Made by a program: the position numbers and the translations under genes. This document shows positions 9,163-18,645 of a stretch of 64,000 nt of DNA, one piece after another (the stretch's first letter is position 1; each line of letters opens with the position of its first letter). This DNA is from Pseudomonadota bacterium (GTDB taxonomy: Bacteria > Pseudomonadota > Alphaproteobacteria > Rhodobacterales > Rhodobacteraceae): NCBI GenBank assembly GCA_020161655.1, contig JAIUPC010000019.1:186001-250000 (forward strand), in the 5' to 3' direction. Under the pieces are notes generated by a model that was given only the letters and a program-made list of their open reading frames with translations, was not told the origin of the DNA and ran no database searches.

Positions 9163-10038
9163 ATGATCGACCGCCTGCAGCAATGGCTGCCAAGGCTCGT
9201 GCTTGCGCCGAGCTTTCTGGTAATCCTGCTCTTCGTCTACGGATTCATCGCCTATACCGGCGTCTTGTCCTTCACCGACAGCAAGATGATGGCCAGGTTC
9301 GACTTCGTCGGCTTCAAGAACTACGTCCAGCTTTTCTCGCTGCCGAACTGGCAGACCGCGCTGAAGAACCTCGCCATCTTCGCGACGCTCTACATCCTCG
9401 TCTGTTCGACGGTGGGGCTTCTTGTCGCCATCCTCCTTGACCAGAAGATCCGGGCCGAGGGGCTCTTGCGCCCGATCTACCTTTACCCGATGGCGCTCAG
9501 CTTCATCGTCACCGGCACGGCGTGGAAATGGTTCCTCGACCCCGGCATCGGGCTTGAAAGCATCATGCAGCAGTGGGGCTGGGCAAGCTTCAGCTTCACC
9601 TGGATCAAGGACCGCGATTTCGCGATCTACACCCTTGTCATCGCCGCCGTCTGGCAATCCTCGGGCTTCGTCATGGCGATGTTCCTTGCTGGTCTTCGCG
9701 GTGTCGACAACGAGATCATCAAGGCCGCCCAGATCGACGGCGCCACCGGCCTGCGCATCTATTCGCGGATCATCATCCCGATGATGCGCCCGGTGTTCCT
9801 GTCGGCCTTCGTCGTGCTGATGCACCTTGCGATCAAGGTCTATGACCTTGTCATCGCGATGACGGGGGGCGGTCCGGGCCGGGCGACCGAAATGCCCGCG
9901 ACCTTCATGTATTCCTACACCTTCACCCGCAACCAGTTGGGCATCGGGGCTGCCTCGTCGGTCATCATGCTGATGATGATCTTCGCGATCATCGTACCTT
10001 ACGTCTACAGCGAGCTTTCCAAGGGGGGCCAGCGATGA
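9163..10038 (+). CDS. Sugar ABC transporter permease (MalF-like)
   Basis: Inner-membrane subunit of the sugar importer, 291 residues with six predicted transmembrane segments. The start at ATG 9163 follows GGGAGGAACGGGG. The coupling-loop motif that contacts the ATPase is present as EIIKAAQIDGATGLRIYSRIIIP in the second half (about 185-207), matching the EAA motif of MPT-family sugar permeases. The gene overlaps the next permease by four bases (ATGA), showing translational coupling. Substrate specificity follows the binding protein upstream. Confidence 0.92.
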   Translation: MIDRLQQWLPRLVLAPSFLVILLFVYGFIAYTGVLSFTDSKMMARFDFVGFKNYVQLFSLPNWQTALKNLAIFATLYILVCSTVGLLVAILLDQKIRAEGLLRPIYLYPMALSFIVTGTAWKWFLDPGIGLESIMQQWGWASFSFTWIKDRDFAIYTLVIAAVWQSSGFVMAMFLAGLRGVDNEIIKAAQIDGATGLRIYSRIIIPMMRPVFLSAFVVLMHLAIKVYDLVIAMTGGGPGRATEMPATFMYSYTFTRNQLGIGAASSVIMLMMIFAIIVPYVYSELSKGGQR

Positions 10039-10919
10039 GCGGCGGTGTCAGTCAGGATGTCGCGATCCGTGGCAACACGTTCACGCGCATCATCATCCAT
10101 GTCGTTCTCATCGTCTTCGCGATCTACTACCTCCTGCCCCTATGGGTGATGCTGGTGAACTCGCTGAAGCCGCTTGAGGAAATTCGCGGCGGCAACATGC
10201 TGGCGCCGCCGGCGGAATGGACCTTCGAGCCCTGGCGGCAAGCCTGGTCGAAGGCGCAGATCGGGGTGGAGGCGACGGGGCTGAAGCCCTACTTCCTCAA
10301 CTCCTTCCTGATGGTCATACCGGCGGTTGCGATCTCCACCATCCTTGGCGCGCTCAACGGCTATGTGCTGACCAAGTGGCGCTTCAAGGGCGACGGCATC
10401 GTCTTCGGGATGCTGCTTCTCTCCTGCTTCATCCCGTTCCAGATCGTCCTCATCCCGATGGCCCGCGTCCTTGGTATTCCCGGCATCGCCGGGACCCTGC
10501 CGGGGCTGATCCTCGTCCATGTCGTCTATGGCCTTGGCTTCACCACGCTTTTCTTCCGCAACTACTACGCGGCCTTCCCGACCGAGCTGGTGCGGGCGGC
10601 GCAGATCGACGGCGCGGGGTTCTTCCGCATCTTCTGGCGCATCCTCCTGCCGACCTCGGCGCCGATCATCGTCGTCTCGGTCATCTGGCAGTTCACCAAC
10701 ATCTGGAACGACTTCCTCTTCGGCGCCTCCTTCTCGGACGTCGACTCGGTTCCGATGACGGTGGCGCTCAACAACCTCGTCAACTCATCGACGGGCGTGA
10801 AGGAATACAACGTCCACTTCGCGGGCGCGATCCTCGCCGCCCTGCCCACCCTCATCGTCTATGTCGTCTCGGGCCGCTACTTCGTGCGCGGTCTGATGGC
10901 GGGCGCGGTCAAAGGATAG
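10035..10919 (+). CDS. Sugar ABC transporter permease (MalG-like)
   Basis: Second membrane subunit of the same importer, 294 residues. It has an N-terminal membrane segment, a periplasmic region and five further segments. The EAA-type loop is ELVRAAQIDGAGFFRIFWRILLP in the middle of the C-terminal half. The start overlaps the stop of the first permease, and the ATPase gene follows four bases after the stop. MalG-type partners lie second in this operon type, as here. Confidence 0.92.
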   Translation: MSGGVSQDVAIRGNTFTRIIIHVVLIVFAIYYLLPLWVMLVNSLKPLEEIRGGNMLAPPAEWTFEPWRQAWSKAQIGVEATGLKPYFLNSFLMVIPAVAISTILGALNGYVLTKWRFKGDGIVFGMLLLSCFIPFQIVLIPMARVLGIPGIAGTLPGLILVHVVYGLGFTTLFFRNYYAAFPTELVRAAQIDGAGFFRIFWRILLPTSAPIIVVSVIWQFTNIWNDFLFGASFSDVDSVPMTVALNNLVNSSTGVKEYNVHFAGAILAALPTLIVYVVSGRYFVRGLMAGAVKG

Positions 10920-10923
10920 GACC

Positions 10924-12039
10924 ATGGCATCACTGACCATTCGCGACCTGAAGAAAAGCTACGGCGCCGTCGAGATCCTGAAAGGGATCAACATCGAGAT
11001 CGAGGACGGCGGCTTTCTGGTCCTTGTCGGCCCCTCGGGCTGCGGCAAGTCCACGCTTCTCAACACCATCGCCGGGCTTGAGGATATCACCTCGGGCGAC
11101 ATCAAGATCGGCGAAAACTCGGTCGCCGGCCTCCACCCGTCGAAGCGCGACATCGCTATGGTGTTCCAGAGCTACGCGCTTTACCCCAACATGTCGGTGG
11201 CGCAGAACATCGCCTTCGGGATGGAGATGCGCGGCGTCGAGAAGCCGAAGCGCGACAAGGCGGTCAGCGACGTGGCCGAGCTTCTGCAAATCTCCAAGCT
11301 TCTCGACAGGAAGCCGAGCCAGCTTTCCGGCGGCCAGCGCCAGCGTGTCGCCATGGGCCGGGCGCTGGTTCGCAATCCGCAGGTCTTTCTCTTCGACGAA
11401 CCCCTGTCGAACCTCGACGCGAAACTCCGTGTCGACATGCGGACCGAGATCAAGCGGATGCACCAGCGCATGGCCACGACCACGGTCTACGTCACCCACG
11501 ACCAGATCGAGGCGCTGACGCTCGCGACGAAGATCGCGGTCCTGAAGGACGGGTCGCTCCAGCAGTTCGGCACGCCGGACGAGATCTACAATGACCCGGC
11601 CAATGTCTTCGTCGCCGAGTTCATGGGCTCACCATCGATGAACATGCTGACGATGCCGGTCGAACAGGACGCGGGCGGGCTTTTCATGACGCTGAAGCGC
11701 GAGGATGGCAGCGCCATACGCGTGCCGCTGCCCGACAATGCCGCCCTTCGCGGCAAGCTGGGCAAGCCGGTGATCTTCGGCTTGCGGCCCGAGGCGCTGA
11801 CCGACCCGGCGAGTGCCGACCGCACGGCAACGGGCGAGCTTCTGGAAGCGGATTTCCTGATCGACGTGACCGAACCCGCCGGCGCGGATGTCTATGCCGT
11901 GACCACGCTCAACGGTCGCCATGTCACCGCGCGCGTGAAGCCAAGTGCCGCCGTGCATGATGGCCAAAACGCGCGGCTGGCGCTGAACCTTGCCCGCGCG
12001 GTCTTCTTCGACCCGGCAACGCAAGACCGGCTGCGCTAG
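10924..12039 (+). CDS. Sugar ABC transporter ATP-binding protein (UgpC/MalK type)
   Basis: Energises the importer encoded upstream. The nucleotide-binding domain has Walker [10 protein letters not shown] (about 37-45), signature [15 protein letters not shown], Walker [17 protein letters not shown] and the switch His in YVTHDQ. The C-terminal 130 residues form the regulatory TOBE/OB-like domain typical of the MalK/UgpC branch, giving a normal total of 371 residues. It begins four bases after the second permease and is followed five bases later by the epimerase-like gene, so it sits inside one operon. ATPases of this subfamily are sometimes shared between several sugar importers. Confidence 0.94.
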   Translation: MASLTIRDLKKSYGAVEILKGINIEIEDGGFLVLVGPSGCGKSTLLNTIAGLEDITSGDIKIGENSVAGLHPSKRDIAMVFQSYALYPNMSVAQNIAFGMEMRGVEKPKRDKAVSDVAELLQISKLLDRKPSQLSGGQRQRVAMGRALVRNPQVFLFDEPLSNLDAKLRVDMRTEIKRMHQRMATTTVYVTHDQIEALTLATKIAVLKDGSLQQFGTPDEIYNDPANVFVAEFMGSPSMNMLTMPVEQDAGGLFMTLKREDGSAIRVPLPDNAALRGKLGKPVIFGLRPEALTDPASADRTATGELLEADFLIDVTEPAGADVYAVTTLNGRHVTARVKPSAAVHDGQNARLALNLARAVFFDPATQDRLR

Positions 12040-12044
12040 TCGCC

Positions 12045-12995
12045 ATGCGGGCCGATGCAATCCTTTGCCGTCTTGAAAGCGCCTCCGTCTCGGCGGGGGT
12101 GCGCGGCCTCTCGGCGGCGCTTGTCGATCTGGAGTTCAACCTCGGCGGGCGGCCCTTCCGACCGCTTGCCACCGCGCCCTGGCCGGAACCGCCGCAATTT
12201 GCGGAAGCTCCCCCCGCCGCGCATCTCACCGTCATCGGCGGCGAATGGCCCTGCGTTCCCTTCGGCATTGGCGCCCATGATCCGGTCAAGCACGGGCATG
12301 GCACCGACAGCTTCTGGCAACTGCTGTCATCGGACCGGCGCAGCGCACATCTCGCCATCGACTACCCGGAGGGCCATGCCGTCGCCCGGCTAGAACGGAC
12401 GATCACCCTCTCCGAAACCCTGCCGCGCGTTGATCTGACGCTGACCATCCATGCCCGCCGCGCCGTCCGAATGCCGGTCGGCCTGCACCCGAACCTCGCC
12501 TTTCCCGCGAGGCCCGGCAGCCTCAGGATCACCCCTGCGCCGCATGGCGAGGTGACGTCCGCCCGCGCCGCCCGCGCGCCTTCGGCCAGTATGCTGGCGC
12601 CCGACCAGATGATCGCGGCGGATGGCGTGGCAAGGCTGAAGGACGGTGGCGAGACCTGCGTCTGGGACCAGCCCGGACCGGCGGGAGAAGACCTCGTCTT
12701 CCTCCGCGACTGCGCCGGCTGGGTCGAGGCTTCGGACACAGACCGGGGCATGGTGACCCGGATCGAATGGGACGCCGCCACCGTGCCCCATCTTCTGATG
12801 TGGATCGCCAATCCCGGCCTCAGCGGCGAGCCGCGCCTCAAGGGCTTCCGCGGCCTCGGCCTTGAACCCGTCGCCTCGTACTATGACGAGACGCCCGAGG
12901 GCGCCGAAGGCGTTAACATCACCCCGGAGGCGCCCGTCACGATCCGCTATGCCATCGAATGCCGACCCATCAGCCCGAACGAGGCCACGCCATGA
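12045..12995 (+). CDS. Aldose 1-epimerase-like protein
   Basis: A 316-residue protein of the galactose mutarotase-like fold, expected to interconvert anomers of the imported aldose or a related sugar. Supporting segments include GGEWPCVPFGIG (about 65-76), the His-rich HDPVKHGHGTDSFWQL region, GLHPNLAFP (about 146-154) and GLEPVASYYDE near residue 280, which contains an acidic residue suitable for catalysis. Similarity to classic GalM is weak, so exact activity is uncertain; it may belong to a divergent epimerase group. It lies directly after the ATPase gene and overlaps the isomerase gene in an ATGA, which supports a role in processing the same sugar. Confidence 0.65.
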   Translation: MRADAILCRLESASVSAGVRGLSAALVDLEFNLGGRPFRPLATAPWPEPPQFAEAPPAAHLTVIGGEWPCVPFGIGAHDPVKHGHGTDSFWQLLSSDRRSAHLAIDYPEGHAVARLERTITLSETLPRVDLTLTIHARRAVRMPVGLHPNLAFPARPGSLRITPAPHGEVTSARAARAPSASMLAPDQMIAADGVARLKDGGETCVWDQPGPAGEDLVFLRDCAGWVEASDTDRGMVTRIEWDAATVPHLLMWIANPGLSGEPRLKGFRGLGLEPVASYYDETPEGAEGVNITPEAPVTIRYAIECRPISPNEATP

Positions 12996-13675
12996 ACCGA
13001 TCCGACGTCAACGAAGTCCTGCTGGCCGGCGACCGCTTCATCCGCTCTTTCGGCTATGTCATGCCGCCCTTCGCCTATTGGACGCCCGATGAGATGAAGG
13101 CCGCCCCGCATGGCGAATTCGTGCGCCGCGCCATGGGCTGGGACATCACCGACTATGGTCAGGGCAAGTTCGCCGAGCTTGGCCTTTTCCTCTTCACGGT
13201 GCGCAACGGCCTTGTCGCGGACCTGCGCACCGGCGGCGGCATGGTCTATGCCGAGAAGATCATGATCAGCCGTGACCAGCAGGTGTCCCCGATGCACCGC
13301 CATTTCCTCAAGACCGAAGACATCATCAACCGCGGCGGCGGCGATCTGGTGCTTGAGCTTCATTCGTCCCACGCAGACGGCTCCATCGACCGCGCGACCG
13401 GCGCCAGCGTTCTTGTCGACGGGTCGCGGCGCGAGCTGAAGGCCGGCGATCACCTGCGCCTGAAGCCCGGCGAGAGCGTCACGCTGACGCCCGAAGTCTG
13501 GCACGCCTTCTGGGGCGAGACAGGCGATGTGCTCATCGGCGAGGTTTCCACCGTCAACGACGACCGCACCGACAACTGGTTCGAGATGGAAATCCCGCGC
13601 TATACCGAGATCACCGAAGATACCGCTCCGGTGCATCTTTTGGTCTCGGACTACCCCAAGTACCTCGGCACCTGA
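12992..13675 (+). CDS. D-lyxose/D-mannose family sugar isomerase
   Basis: A cupin-type isomerase of 227 residues that interconverts aldose and ketose, typically D-lyxose with D-xylulose and D-mannose with D-fructose. Metal ligands expected for the family are visible: His102 and His104 in MHRHFLKTED, Glu109 in the same stretch and His171 in PEVWHAF. The start is the ATG at 12992, overlapping the preceding stop; an upstream in-frame start at 12959 would lie inside the epimerase gene. As last gene of the transporter operon it implies that mannose or lyxose is a transported sugar, with D-xylulose or D-fructose as product for the kinases and dehydrogenases elsewhere in the window. Confidence 0.88.
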   Translation: MNRSDVNEVLLAGDRFIRSFGYVMPPFAYWTPDEMKAAPHGEFVRRAMGWDITDYGQGKFAELGLFLFTVRNGLVADLRTGGGMVYAEKIMISRDQQVSPMHRHFLKTEDIINRGGGDLVLELHSSHADGSIDRATGASVLVDGSRRELKAGDHLRLKPGESVTLTPEVWHAFWGETGDVLIGEVSTVNDDRTDNWFEMEIPRYTEITEDTAPVHLLVSDYPKYLGT

Positions 13676-13758
13676 CCGCCCAGCGCAGGCATTGGGGAGA
13701 AAGGACGTGCCGAACGGGTGCGGAGCGGGTATGCTTCCCCCCCAGGAGGAAGCCTGCC

Positions 13759-14211
13759 ATGCGCCCGGTCGTCTCTGCTGCCCTTGTTGTGCTCCTGATG
13801 CTTCCACTGCCGGCTAGCGCCGATCAGGCCGCGCAGGAGGCCGCCTGCATCGGCTCGGCATCGCAGCAACTCGGGATCGCCTCTTTCGCGGTGAAGGTGG
13901 TCGACGTCGCGCCCTCTGCTGGCGGGGCGATCGTCACCCTGAGCCTGCCCAGCCAGCTTGCGACCTGCATCGTGACCGAGGCGAATGAAGTGCTTGAAAT
14001 CACCTCCGGCGACGGGCGCACCACTGCGTTGGAACTAAGCTGGCAGCAGGAGTGCATCAGCACCGCCGCCACCATGCAGGGCGTTCCTATGACAAGTGTG
14101 GCGATGGGCGCAAACATCGGCGGGCAGGCTGATGTTCTTATCCTCGGCGGCCAACCGATGGTGTGCAATATCGGCCCCGACGGCAGCGTGCAAAGCGTCA
14201 ACTACCGCTGA
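13759..14211 (+). CDS. Secreted protein of unknown function
   Basis: A 150-residue protein starting after a clear AGGAGG. The first 22 or so residues form a Sec signal peptide (LVVLLMLPLPASA). The mature part has four cysteines, spaced so that two disulfides are possible, and several beta-strand-like stretches rich in Ala, Val, Ser and Gly. No recognisable domain or catalytic motif is present. It stands alone between the lyxose isomerase (83 bp upstream) and the convergent mtlK gene. A periplasmic or outer-membrane-associated location is inferred from the signal peptide only. I do not recognise the family. Confidence 0.7.
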   Translation: MRPVVSAALVVLLMLPLPASADQAAQEAACIGSASQQLGIASFAVKVVDVAPSAGGAIVTLSLPSQLATCIVTEANEVLEITSGDGRTTALELSWQQECISTAATMQGVPMTSVAMGANIGGQADVLILGGQPMVCNIGPDGSVQSVNYR

Positions 14212-14214
14212 CCC

Positions 14215-15687
14215 TCAGGCCTTTGCCGCGATGTAATCGGCCATCACCGCGCGCGATCCACGTGCCCAGACATCCCCCAGCGCCACGGCGAAACGCGCCG
14301 CGAAATCGGCATTGCCGGCAAGGTCGCCGTAGACGGTGCTGATCGCCAGCCACTCGGACGGATCATCCTTCGCAGCCTTGGCGCGTTCTGTCAGCATGTC
14401 CCAGTTGGGATCGTTCGGCGCAATGGCGTTGCCCTGTTCATCCTCACCGTAGCAGTAGCGGCACCAGAGCGCCGAGAGGAGGACGAGCCCGTCCGAGGGC
14501 GTTCCCTTCGCATAGGCATCGCGGATCGTCGGGATGATGAACTTCGGTTGCCGGTTCGACCCGTCGAGGCAGAGGCGGCGCACGGTGTCGGCGACCTCGG
14601 GGTTGGAGAAACGCTCGATGATGAGCCGCTTGTAATCGCCAAGGTCCATCCCCGGCACCGGCGGGACGATGGGCAGCACCTCGCGCGTCAGGATGGCGTC
14701 GAGGAAGGCGCGGATCTGGTTATCGGCCATCGCCTCACCCACGAGCTCGATCCCGGCAAGGCCGCCGGGATAGGCGATGATCGCATGGCCGCCGTTCAGG
14801 ATGCGGATCTTCATCGTCTCGAAAAGATCGACCCGGTCGGTGAAGGTCACGCCGACCTTCTCAAGCGCCGGGCGACCGGTCGGAAACCTGTCCTCCATCA
14901 CCCATTGCCGGAAGGGCTCGCAGGTCACAGGTGCGGCGTCGTCAAGACCGAAGGTCTTCGCCAGCGCCAGTTCCCGCGGGCCGGTGGCGGGCGTGATCCG
15001 GTCGACCATGGCGTTCGGGAAGCTGACATTGGCTGCAATCCAGTCCGCCAGTTCCGGGTCGGACTGGCGGGCGACGCCGACCACGGCGTCATGGGTCACA
15101 TGGCCGTTGTGCGGAAGGTTATCGCAGCACATCACGGTGAAGGGCGCGACGCCGGCCTTGCGGCGGTTGGCAAGGGCGCGGGCGATGGCGCCGAAGACGG
15201 TGCGCGGCGCGTCGGGGTGCCTGGCGTCATGGCGAATGTCGTCATGGTCGGGGCTGAAGGTGCCGGTATCGGGGTCTGTGAAGTACCCCCCTTCCGTCAC
15301 GGTGAGAGAGACGATGCGGATCGCCGGGTCGCTCATCGCGTTGATGAGCGACCCGTTCCCCTCTTCCACCGGCACGAAATCCACCATTGCACCAATCACG
15401 CGGGCCGAGAGATTGCCGGGGGAAAGCTCGATCACGCTCGACATCCAGTCCTGCGCGGCAATGGCATCGCGCATCTTGGCGTCGCCAGCACGGACCCCTG
15501 CCCCGACGATGGCCCAGTCCTGCGACTGGCCAAGCGCGAAAAGGTCGTCGAGATAGACCGCCATATGGGCGCGGTGGAAGTTGCCGCAGCCGATATGGAC
15601 GATGCCGGGCTTCAGCCGTGACCGGTCATAGCCGGGCGCGGCCACCGTGGCAGGAAGGTCTTTCAGGGTTGCATTCGTCGGTTTCAT
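14215..15687 (-). CDS. mtlK: Mannitol 2-dehydrogenase (polyol dehydrogenase, PSLDR family)
   Basis: Oxidises D-mannitol to D-fructose with NAD; family members also act on D-arabitol (giving D-xylulose) and D-sorbitol. The length of 490 residues from ATG 15687 is normal, and GGAAGG precedes that ATG; a start at 15726 would add 13 unsupported residues. The catalytic signature of long-chain polyol dehydrogenases, Lys-x4-Asn-x2-His, appears as KIRILNGGH in the middle of the protein. The N-terminus carries a Rossmann-like IVHIGCGNFHRAHMA motif. It is the last gene of the smoEFGK transport operon, mirroring the Rhodobacter polyol operon, but a sorbitol dehydrogenase (smoS) is not present between smoK and mtlK. 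Confidence 0.92.
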   Translation of the reverse strand: MKPTNATLKDLPATVAAPGYDRSRLKPGIVHIGCGNFHRAHMAVYLDDLFALGQSQDWAIVGAGVRAGDAKMRDAIAAQDWMSSVIELSPGNLSARVIGAMVDFVPVEEGNGSLINAMSDPAIRIVSLTVTEGGYFTDPDTGTFSPDHDDIRHDARHPDAPRTVFGAIARALANRRKAGVAPFTVMCCDNLPHNGHVTHDAVVGVARQSDPELADWIAANVSFPNAMVDRITPATGPRELALAKTFGLDDAAPVTCEPFRQWVMEDRFPTGRPALEKVGVTFTDRVDLFETMKIRILNGGHAIIAYPGGLAGIELVGEAMADNQIRAFLDAILTREVLPIVPPVPGMDLGDYKRLIIERFSNPEVADTVRRLCLDGSNRQPKFIIPTIRDAYAKGTPSDGLVLLSALWCRYCYGEDEQGNAIAPNDPNWDMLTERAKAAKDDPSEWLAISTVYGDLAGNADFAARFAVALGDVWARGSRAVMADYIAAKA

Positions 15688-15732
15688 CGTCACGCCTTCC
15701 TTGTCTTCCTGCCAAGCCCCGAACACCCCGCC

Positions 15733-16728
<996 letters not shown>

Positions 16729-16739
16729 GGTCTATTTCC

Positions 16740-17570
16740 TTATTTCACCGCGCCGAAGGTCAGGCCGCGCACAAGTTGTTTCTGGCTGAACCAGCCGAGG
16801 ATCAGGATCGGCGCGATGGCCATGGTCGAGGCCGCCGAAAGCTTGCCGTAGAAGAGCCCCTGCGGGCTTGAGAACGAGGCGATGAAAGCCGACAGCGGCG
16901 CCGCCTTGGTCGTCGTCAGCGTGATCGTCCAGAAGGCTTCGTTCCAGGCGAGGATCACGTTCAGGAGCATGGTCGAGGCAATGCCCGGAACCGCCATCGG
17001 CGTCAGGACGTAGACGATCTCTTTCCAGAGGCTCGCCCCGTCCATCCGCGATGCCTCAAGGATCTCGCCGGGGATTTCCTTGAAGTAGGTGTAAAGCATC
17101 CAGACGATGATCGGCAGGTTCATCAGCATCAGCGCCAGAACAAGGCCGGTCTTGGTGTCGAAAAGGCCTGTGCGCTGGAAGATCAGGTACATCGGAATGA
17201 GGACGGCCACCGCCGGCATCATCTTGGTGGAGAGCATCCACATCAGAAGGTCCTTGGTGCGCTTGCCCGGCACGAAGGCCATCGACCAGGCCGCCGGAAT
17301 GGCGATGGCAAGACCAAGAAGCGTGGAGCCGACCGAGATGACGACCGAGTTCCAGAAGAAGCGCGGATAATCCGACCGCGCCCAGACCTCGGAATAGTTC
17401 TCCAATGTCCAGTCGGCCGAGAAAAGCTGCGGCGGCATCGCGACGGCGGAGGGTTCCGTCTTGAAGCTCGTCAGGATCATCCAGAGGACCGGGAAGAAGA
17501 TGATGAGCGCAACGCTCCAGGCGGCGACGGTGTTCAGGGCCTTGCGGCGGGGGGTGACGGCACGGGCCAT
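16740..17570 (-). CDS. smoG: Polyol ABC transporter permease (SmoG-like)
   Basis: Inner-membrane subunit of 276 residues with six predicted transmembrane segments. The ATPase-contact loop EILEASRMDGASLWKEIVYV lies in the C-terminal half. MalG-type order (second permease) agrees with its position between smoF and smoK. Its start is 16 bp after the smoF stop, so the genes are co-transcribed. Assignment to polyol transport comes from the whole operon structure with mtlK. Confidence 0.9.
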   Translation of the reverse strand: MARAVTPRRKALNTVAAWSVALIIFFPVLWMILTSFKTEPSAVAMPPQLFSADWTLENYSEVWARSDYPRFFWNSVVISVGSTLLGLAIAIPAAWSMAFVPGKRTKDLLMWMLSTKMMPAVAVLIPMYLIFQRTGLFDTKTGLVLALMLMNLPIIVWMLYTYFKEIPGEILEASRMDGASLWKEIVYVLTPMAVPGIASTMLLNVILAWNEAFWTITLTTTKAAPLSAFIASFSSPQGLFYGKLSAASTMAIAPILILGWFSQKQLVRGLTFGAVK

Positions 17571-17586
17571 TTCTCTCTTCTCCGGC

Positions 17587-18459
17587 TCAGGCGTCGAGGT
17601 TCTTGCCGATGCTGCGCATCAGGAAGAAGGCGACGATGTTGGCGAGGATGACGGCGATGATCCCGCCGGCGGCTGCACGACCGATGTCCTTGGCCACGAT
17701 CGCCTGCTTGAAGATCATGTAAGGCAGCGTCGTGGAGGCAGAACCGGGGCCGCCTTGGGTCGCGGTGAAGATCTCGCCGAAGATCCCCAGAAGGAAGATC
17801 GTCTCGATCAGGATCACCACGGTGATGGCGCGCGTCAGGTGCGGGAAGATGATGTAGCGGAAGCGGTTGAGCGCACTCGCCCCGTCCATCTCGGCGGCCT
17901 CAAGCTGCTCGGACGACAGGGACTGCATCGCGGTCAGAAGGATCAGCGTCGCGAAGGGCAGCCATTCCCAGGCAACGATCGTGATGATCGAGGCCATCGG
18001 GTACTGTTCCATGTAAAGGATCGGCTCGGCCCCGAAGGCGCGGGAGACAGCGCCCAGAAGCCCGTTCTGGGGGTGCATGAAGAGGTTGTCCCAGATCATC
18101 GCCGCGACCGGCGGCATGACGAAGAAGGGCGCGATCACGAGGATGCGGAGGACGCCCTGCCCCTTCACCGGCTGGTCGATCAGAAGCGCGATCAGCGTGC
18201 CGAGAACCACGGTGATGATGAGGACACCAAGCACAAGCGCCAGCGTGTTGCTGATCGCGAGCCAGAACTCGGGCGACTTGAAGAACCATGTGTAGTTTGC
18301 AAAGCCGACCCAGCCCGTCCGGTCCGGCGACAGGAGCCGGTAGATCCGGAACGAGAAGTAAAGCGTCATTGCCAGCGGCACGATCATCCAGATGAAAAGA
18401 ACGATGACCGAAGGCGCCACCATGATGCGCGAAGCCAGGCGGGTTGATTGCGTCGACAT
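17587..18459 (-). CDS. smoF: Polyol ABC transporter permease (SmoF-like)
   Basis: First membrane subunit of the polyol importer, 290 residues with six transmembrane segments. The EAA-type loop is EQLEAAEMDGASALNRFRYIIFP (about 190-212). It begins after a 186-bp spacer from the binding-protein gene; the spacer carries a very stable stem-loop immediately after the smoE stop. The downstream gene smoG is only 16 bp away. Confidence 0.9.
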   Translation of the reverse strand: MSTQSTRLASRIMVAPSVIVLFIWMIVPLAMTLYFSFRIYRLLSPDRTGWVGFANYTWFFKSPEFWLAISNTLALVLGVLIITVVLGTLIALLIDQPVKGQGVLRILVIAPFFVMPPVAAMIWDNLFMHPQNGLLGAVSRAFGAEPILYMEQYPMASIITIVAWEWLPFATLILLTAMQSLSSEQLEAAEMDGASALNRFRYIIFPHLTRAITVVILIETIFLLGIFGEIFTATQGGPGSASTTLPYMIFKQAIVAKDIGRAAAGGIIAVILANIVAFFLMRSIGKNLDA

Positions 18460-18612
18460 GGAGCGGTTCTCCAGAAGTGGGGCCAGTCACCAGCGGCGCT
18501 GGCCGGAATGGAGCGTCAGGATGAGACCGGGGGTCGGCAGCGCCGAGCCGTCAATCGTCGGCCTTGCATCGCTGGCTGGAAGTCCGGGAAGCGGGGGGCG
18601 TCGGGAAAGGAC

Positions 18613-18636
18613 GGGGCCAGCCCGAAGGCCGGCCCC
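18613..18636 (-). other. UUCG-capped stem-loop after smoE
   Basis: On the transcribed strand a 10-bp stem (GGGGCCGGCC with GGCTGGCCCC, one G-U pair) closes a TTCG loop, an exceptionally stable tetraloop. It starts 9 bases past the smoE stop codon, with no T-run after it. It likely protects the smoE mRNA 3' end or causes partial termination before smoF. Confidence 0.7.
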
Positions 18637-18645
18637 GACGTGTCG

